Positions 5,185-8,093 of a stretch of 8,093 bases of DNA are shown one piece after another. How positions within the stretch are numbered: position 1 is the first letter of the stretch; each line of letters begins with the position of its first letter. Position numbers and translations under genes: made by a program. The notes beneath the pieces are model-generated. The model saw only the letters and a list, made by a program, of their open reading frames with translations, made no database searches and had not been told where the DNA came from. Source of the DNA: Candidatus Spechtiibacteriota bacterium (lineage in GTDB: Bacteria > Patescibacteriota > Minisyncoccia > Spechtbacterales > HO2-43-30); NCBI GenBank assembly GCA_016177905.1, contig JACOUK010000029.1:1-8093 (forward strand), read 5' to 3'.

Positions 5185-6280
5185 CTATACCTTTACCATT
5201 CGCACTTCTGCCTCAATAAATTGATCCAAATCTCCATCAAAGACCGAGTCCACATCGCTCGTCTCCACATCCGTTCGATGATCTTTCACCATCTTATACG
5301 GATGAATGACGTACGAACGTATCTGGTGCCCCCATTCTGCCGGAATGAAACCGCCCTTTAATTCTTCTACTTTTTTCTTTTCGTCTTTCATTCTTCGCGC
5401 GAAAATCCTTGCCGCGAGAAGTTCCATGGCCTTCGCCTTATTTTCGCCCTGCAAACGCTCGCTTTGGCATTCGACCACAATTCCGGTCGGCAAGTGCTTC
5501 ACTCTCACCGCGCTGTCGCGCTTATTCACATATTGCCCTCCGGGACCTGAAGAATGAAATGTCTGCATCTCGATCTCTTCCGGACGAATTTCACTCGCTT
5601 CGGGCGAATCTTTCGCTAGTTGTGGCAGAATTTCAACAAGCGCAAACGAAGTATGGCGCAAACTTTGCGCGGAAAACGGAGAAATGCGCACAAGCCGATG
5701 CACTCCGTTTTCATGTTTCAGATACCCGTACGCGTACTTTCCGTCCATCTCAAGCGTCGCCTCTTTAATCCCCTTCTCCTCGCCAAGATATTTTGCAAGA
5801 AGCGATGTTTTGTATCCTTTCCGCGCGCCATACCGCTCGTACATGCGAAGAAGCATATCGGCCCAATCCTGCGCGTCAATTCCTCCGGCTCCCGCGTAGA
5901 TAGTAATGGTAGCGCTTCGCGCGTCGTACGGTCCGGAAAAAAATATCTTTGTTTCTTCTCGTCCTATATCTTTATGAAGTTTTACGAGGCGTAAGCTGAC
6001 CTCCTTCGCGATTTCTTCGTCGCCCTCAACATACCCGATAAATTCTTCGGCTTCCGCAATATCCTTTTGGATGCTCTCGATCTTCTGTATCTCTTCTTTA
6101 AGATGAGCAAGCTCTTGAGAAAATTTTTCCGCTTCCGCTCTATTCCTCCAAAAATCGGGAGCTTGCATCATCTTTTCAATTTCCCCGATCCGGTTTTTTT
6201 TCTTCGCCACGTCAAAGATGGTCCCGCAACCGCAGGACCCGTTTTTTCAAATCCTCCAATTCTTCTTTTAAACTTTCCAT
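5185..6280 (-). CDS. prfB: Peptide chain release factor 2, with programmed +1 frameshift
   Basis: RF2 releases the peptide at UGA and UAA codons. Translation starts at ATG 6280 (MESLKEELEDLKKRV), reads 22 codons to CTT, meets TGA (6214-6212), and continues in the +1 frame as GAC GTG GCG AAG. The joined protein is 364 residues, the usual RF2 size. Joined numbering places AGAGGIDAQDWA at about 129-140, the stop-codon-reading SPF at 200-202 and the catalytic GGQ at 247-249. All are intact, as is the C-terminus ending DQFIEAEVRMVKV. A GTG at 6210 could be mistaken for the start, but it would lose the N-terminal helix. The promoter's extended -10 ends 7 nt before the ATG. AGGAG lies only 2 nt from the ATG, too close for a standard Shine-Dalgarno, so a near-leaderless message is likely. 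The gene heads the ftsEX operon. Confidence 0.97.
6211..6217 (-). other. RF2 autoregulatory +1 frameshift site CTTTGAC
   Basis: CTT TGA C is the canonical site where tRNA-Leu slips onto TTT and the ribosome resumes at GAC. Low RF2 stalls termination at TGA and favours the shift, so RF2 controls its own synthesis. In E. coli a Shine-Dalgarno-like AGGGGG lies 3 nt upstream; here the same place holds GCGGGACCAT, a weak match. Confidence 0.93.
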
Positions 6281-6287
6281 TACTCCT

Positions 6288-6315
6288 ATTATAGCACATC
6301 AAAAAATCCTGTATA
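6288..6315 (-). promoter_or_regulatory. prfB-ftsEX promoter
   Basis: On the minus strand TATACA (6315-6310) is followed after 16 nt by TATAAT (6293-6288), preceded by TGC, which makes a perfect extended -10. Transcription would begin at 6281-6280, at the A of the prfB ATG. The -35 lies within the upstream gene's terminator stem. Confidence 0.7.
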
Positions 6316-6331
6316 TACTATAAAATACAGG
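6301..6331 (-). terminator. Terminator of the cupredoxin gene
   Basis: On the minus strand CCTGTAT (6331-6325) pairs with ATACAGG (6314-6308) around a 10-nt AT-rich loop, then A and six T (6306-6301). It lies 26 nt after the cupredoxin stop and overlaps the prfB promoter region. Confidence 0.7.
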
Positions 6332-6357
6332 ACGTAAGCCCCCATGGAGAAATCATC

Positions 6358-6858
6358 TTACTCAATAATAAGAGTCCCTGCCATTCCTGCCTCGCGATGC
6401 CCGGGCAGGGAACAATATGATATGTATTGTACTGTCCCTGCGGTTTTGGGCGCGGTAAACTTTACCACATCTGTTTTCCCAGCCCCGATTGTTTTTGTCG
6501 CTATACCAAGGTCACTCACTATATAGTTATGAGAGATAGTCCCGTTATTTTTAAATGTCAACTCGACTTCCGCTCCCTTTTTCACGTGAATTGCTTTTGG
6601 AGAAAAAGTAAACTCACTTCCCTCTATGGTAAATTTTTGGGCTTCCGACAGAATCGCTCCTTGTGGAGTGGGCGAAAGAGATGGAGCTTCCGTTGGCGGT
6701 GGACTTGTCGGAGGAGAGATTTTTGGCTGTCCTATCTTTTTTGGCTGCGCCAAATCGCTTTCCGGGGCCCTATAATTGGCGAGGTACCGCCACGTAAGCC
6801 CGATCAAACCGGCGCCAACTATAATAACAATAAGAAAACGAGGATTTTTGAATAGCAT
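6358..6858 (-). CDS. Membrane-anchored cupredoxin (type 1 blue-copper domain) protein
   Basis: A 166-residue protein. It has an N-terminal membrane anchor (FLIVIIVGAGLIGLTW, about 8-23), a Pro/Ser/Thr-rich linker (about 37-66), and one cupredoxin domain (about 72-166) that would lie outside the membrane. The copper ligands are all present: H110 in NNGTISHNY, then C149, H154 and M159 in YCSLPGHREAGM, a C-x4-H-x4-M loop. This predicts a functional electron-transfer copper site; the redox partner is unknown. The open frame extends 18 codons further upstream to 6912, but a promoter (TATAAT at 6873-6868) lies inside that extension, so ATG 6858, 9 nt after the -10, is chosen. It follows a redoxin gene, which suggests a shared role in envelope redox chemistry. 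Confidence 0.88.
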   Translation of the reverse strand: MLFKNPRFLIVIIVGAGLIGLTWRYLANYRAPESDLAQPKKIGQPKISPPTSPPPTEAPSLSPTPQGAILSEAQKFTIEGSEFTFSPKAIHVKKGAEVELTFKNNGTISHNYIVSDLGIATKTIGAGKTDVVKFTAPKTAGTVQYISYCSLPGHREAGMAGTLIIE

Positions 6859-6867
6859 TGCACTTTT

Positions 6868-6895
6868 ATTATAGCGCAACAATCGAAAGCGACAA
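6868..6895 (-). promoter_or_regulatory. Promoter of the cupredoxin gene
   Basis: On the minus strand TTGTCG (6895-6890), a 16-nt spacer and a perfect TATAAT (6873-6868). The predicted start is 6862-6861, leaving a leader of only 3-4 nt before ATG 6858. Confidence 0.65.
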
Positions 6896-6927
6896 CTGTG
6901 GATAAAGTACAAAGGAGTCAGTTCAAA

Positions 6928-7810
6928 CTAGCCAAAAGTAAAGGTAAACGCTTTGAGTCCCGAATTTTCAATTATGATTTCGAGCGTATGCTCGCCGTAC
7001 TCTGAATCTTGAATGACATGATACAGCTTATGTTCGCTCACCACTTGCTCGCCAACGAATATGCCGTCCTTTATAATCTTGATCTTTGTGCTATTTTCTG
7101 AACCGGCGACAAAATAGACGTTTTTAGCTTTATAGCGAAAAGTTATTTTTGCTTGGACGTTTTTATTTTCCGCACATTCATTGCGAAAATCCCAACTGCC
7201 GTAAAGATAGAGGGTGTTTGTTTTTAACTCTATCGGGTCGGAAAGATTTTGAACTCCGATGGTATGTGCTTCCCCATTGCCAAGATACGTATTCCTCGAC
7301 GCGCCAAAATAAATTTCCGGACTTCGCGGTGCCGAAAAGTCAACATCAGCGACCCCCGTTGGCTTAGAAATATCGCTACTAATTTCTTCGTTCATACCAA
7401 GCACCGCTTCACGCTCTTTGAGGAATTCCTGGATTTTTTGCTCCGTTTCCTCATATCCTCCTTCGCCAATGTGGTCATAGACAATATACCCGTCTATATC
7501 TATGAGATATTTCCTCGGCCAATAGCGATTCTTATATGCGTTCCATGTCGAATAATCATTATCAAGCACAACCGGAAACTTGATGCCGAATTTTTCCACT
7601 GCCAACGCAACATTATTGTAATCTTTTTCAAATTCAAATTCCGGCGTATGCACTCCGATGATAACAAGACCCTTGTCCTTGTACTTTTCATACCAGCTTC
7701 CCGACAAATTCACCGACGGTAATCGGTTTGTTGTCGGTGTTGATAAAACCATCGGGAGTCGTAATCTCCTTGGCCAGTTCATAACGTTTTGATTTATCTT
7801 CTTTTTTCAT
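6928..7810 (-). pseudogene. DipZ-like thioredoxin-fold protein gene, disrupted by a deletion removing the CxxC active site
   Basis: ATG at 7810 opens a frame of 40 codons (ending YELAKEITTPDGFINTDNK then PITVGEFVGKLV) that is the usual N-terminus of a DipZ/TlpA-type redoxin; it stops at TGA 7690-7688. From 7698 a frame shifted by one nt continues SWYEKYKDKGLVIIGVHTPEF, DNDYSTWNAYKNRYWPRKYLID and GEGGYEETE. These are typical DipZ thioredoxin-fold segments, followed by a DipZ C-terminal beta domain ending in FTFTFG at 6928. Intact relatives, as I recall them, have about 24 residues between these parts, containing the strand VVLVDFWTYSCINC with the redox CxxC. All of that is missing here, so about 70 nt are lost (2 mod 3). 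A second frame open from ATG 7782 would give 284 residues, but its first 28 are out-of-frame nonsense. The remaining protein could fold only in part and has no redox cysteine pair. A deletion artefact in the assembly is the alternative. Confidence 0.82.
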
Positions 7811-7834
7811 TTAAGCAGGCTTTCTGTCATATAT

Positions 7835-7849
7835 GCAATGATATATTGC
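7835..7849. repeat. Inverted repeat GCAAT-N5-ATTGC over the redoxin promoter
   Basis: The 5-bp arms, with a 5-nt spacer, overlap the proposed -10 of the redoxin gene, so the repeat could be a repressor site. Short arms make chance possible. Confidence 0.3.
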
Positions 7850-7866
7850 GGTATAAAAAATTGCAA
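7838..7866 (-). promoter_or_regulatory. Candidate promoter of the redoxin gene
   Basis: On the minus strand TTGCAA (7866-7861), a 17-nt spacer and TATCAT (7843-7838). The start would be near 7831, about 20 nt before ATG 7810. No Shine-Dalgarno is seen in the leader. Confidence 0.45.
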
Positions 7867-7939
7867 AGAATCTAGGATTCTGAAATATCTTTACGACTCC
7901 GCTCGAACCTACTGTACCAAAATCCGGCTACTGAACAGC

Positions 7940-7956
7940 GCCGCGCGGAGCGCGGC
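7940..7956. repeat. GC-rich perfect hairpin in the gene-poor right end
   Basis: GCCGCGC and GCGCGGC form a perfect 7-bp stem with a GGA loop, followed at 7960-7970 by a second short palindrome-like CCGCC-C-GGCGG. Neither strand has a T run, so it is not a standard terminator. The stretch 7930-8018 holds no convincing gene. Confidence 0.55.
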
Positions 7957-8012
7957 ACCCCGCCCGGCGGCTCCAACTGCGGAAAGACGGAAGGATTGCG
8001 GAGACGGTTTAT

Positions 8013-8030
8013 CCCCAGTTGACACAGGGG
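8013..8030. promoter_or_regulatory. CCCC-N10-GGGG inverted repeat enclosing a -35 box
   Basis: CCCCAGTTGACACAGGGG has four-base arms around the TTGACA of the outward promoter, with a further GT/AC pairing inside. It is placed where a regulator could block or help RNA polymerase. Confidence 0.3.
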
Positions 8031-8047
8031 TTGGCTGGAAGTATACT
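8019..8047 (+). promoter_or_regulatory. Strong promoter firing out of the right edge
   Basis: TTGACA (8019-8024), exactly 17 nt, and TATACT (8042-8047): a perfect -35 and a five-of-six -10. Transcription would begin near 8054. It is divergent from the redoxin gene and implies a plus-strand gene or RNA beginning near the edge. An ATG at 8081 (ATG CTG ACG AGG) may be its start, but only 13 nt are visible. Confidence 0.65.
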
Positions 8048-8093
8048 TTAAGTAATTGTGCAAGTGCTTAACTAATAAACATGCTGACGAGGG

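Larger units (their letters stand above)
7811..7927 (-). pseudogene. Open 38-codon fragment directly upstream of the redoxin gene, possibly a gene remnant
   Basis: After a TAG (7930-7928) the minus strand stays open for 38 codons, ending KIFQNPRFFAIFYTAIYHCI then YDRKPA and TAA (7813-7811), which abuts the redoxin ATG. There is no ATG, GTG or TTG start within it. The hydrophobic FFAIFYTAIYHCIY part could be the tail of a membrane protein, and CcdA-type proteins often sit beside dipZ. However, a redoxin promoter and an inverted repeat overlap it. I do not recognise it; it may be non-coding. Confidence 0.22.

Noticed and set aside
6859..6912. 18-codon N-terminal extension of the cupredoxin protein
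   Set aside because: A promoter with perfect TATAAT lies inside it, and the residues (MYFIHSCRFRLLRYNKSA) precede an otherwise normal anchor start.
7500..7691. Minus-strand 63-codon ORF inside the redoxin gene
   Set aside because: An out-of-frame shadow; the DipZ-type segments in the other frame are clear.
7940..7970. GC hairpins as a transcription terminator
   Set aside because: No T run follows on either strand.
7872..8063. Minus-strand 63-codon ORF at the right end
   Set aside because: It starts with TTG, has no ribosome-binding site, runs through the GC hairpin and promoter, and has a low-complexity Arg/Pro/Ser product.

Overview
The window reads as chromosomal DNA from a small-genome bacterium, most likely a member of the Patescibacteria (CPR), Parcubacteria-like. 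This is inference from the style of the proteins (a DipZ-type redoxin, a membrane-anchored cupredoxin, a short NYN nuclease), the terse promoters and the tRNA without an encoded CCA. A UGA-dependent RF2 frameshift means UGA is a stop codon, which argues against the UGA-recoding lineages (Absconditabacteria/Gracilibacteria). Every gene I can support is on the minus strand, so the natural reading order is right to left.

Right edge (8093 to about 7811): a gene-poor, partly GC-rich stretch. It holds a strong plus-strand promoter (TTGACA-17-TATACT, 8019-8047) firing out of the window, a perfect 7-bp hairpin, and a 38-codon open fragment that ends one base before the next gene. Then comes a dipZ-like redoxin gene (7810-6928). 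It is broken: the expected N-terminus and the expected C-terminal three quarters are in different frames, and the segment that should carry the CxxC active site is missing. Next is a membrane-anchored blue-copper protein (6858-6358) with its own promoter and terminator.

Centre (6280-3565): the classic run prfB-ftsE-ftsX, with very short gaps and a shared strong promoter. prfB needs the programmed +1 frameshift at CTT-TGA-C. The run ends in a 28-bp perfect palindrome. It is followed by tRNA-Gln(CUG) (3468-3398) and then typA/bipA (3268-1460), which has a strong promoter and a terminator-like hairpin at the very 5' end of its leader. typA carries a 7-codon in-frame insertion, made of a CCTTCGGCAGGCTCAGGA-type interspersed repeat, in the loop before G3 of its GTPase domain.

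Left (1349-1): an unrecognised small protein gene with a probable frameshift near its 3' end, its terminator, a NYN-domain (LabA-like) nuclease gene, and the first 57 codons of a zinc/manganese ABC-transporter binding protein.

A recurrent theme is the placement of -10 boxes. For prfB, the cupredoxin gene and the metal-binding protein gene, a good -10 lies only 6-9 nt before the ATG, which predicts leaderless or nearly leaderless mRNAs. typA and the unknown gene instead have Shine-Dalgarno sequences. No CRISPR array, transposase, rRNA or integron was seen. The least ordinary items are the redoxin gene that has lost its active site, the repeat insertion inside typA, and the typA leader hairpin.
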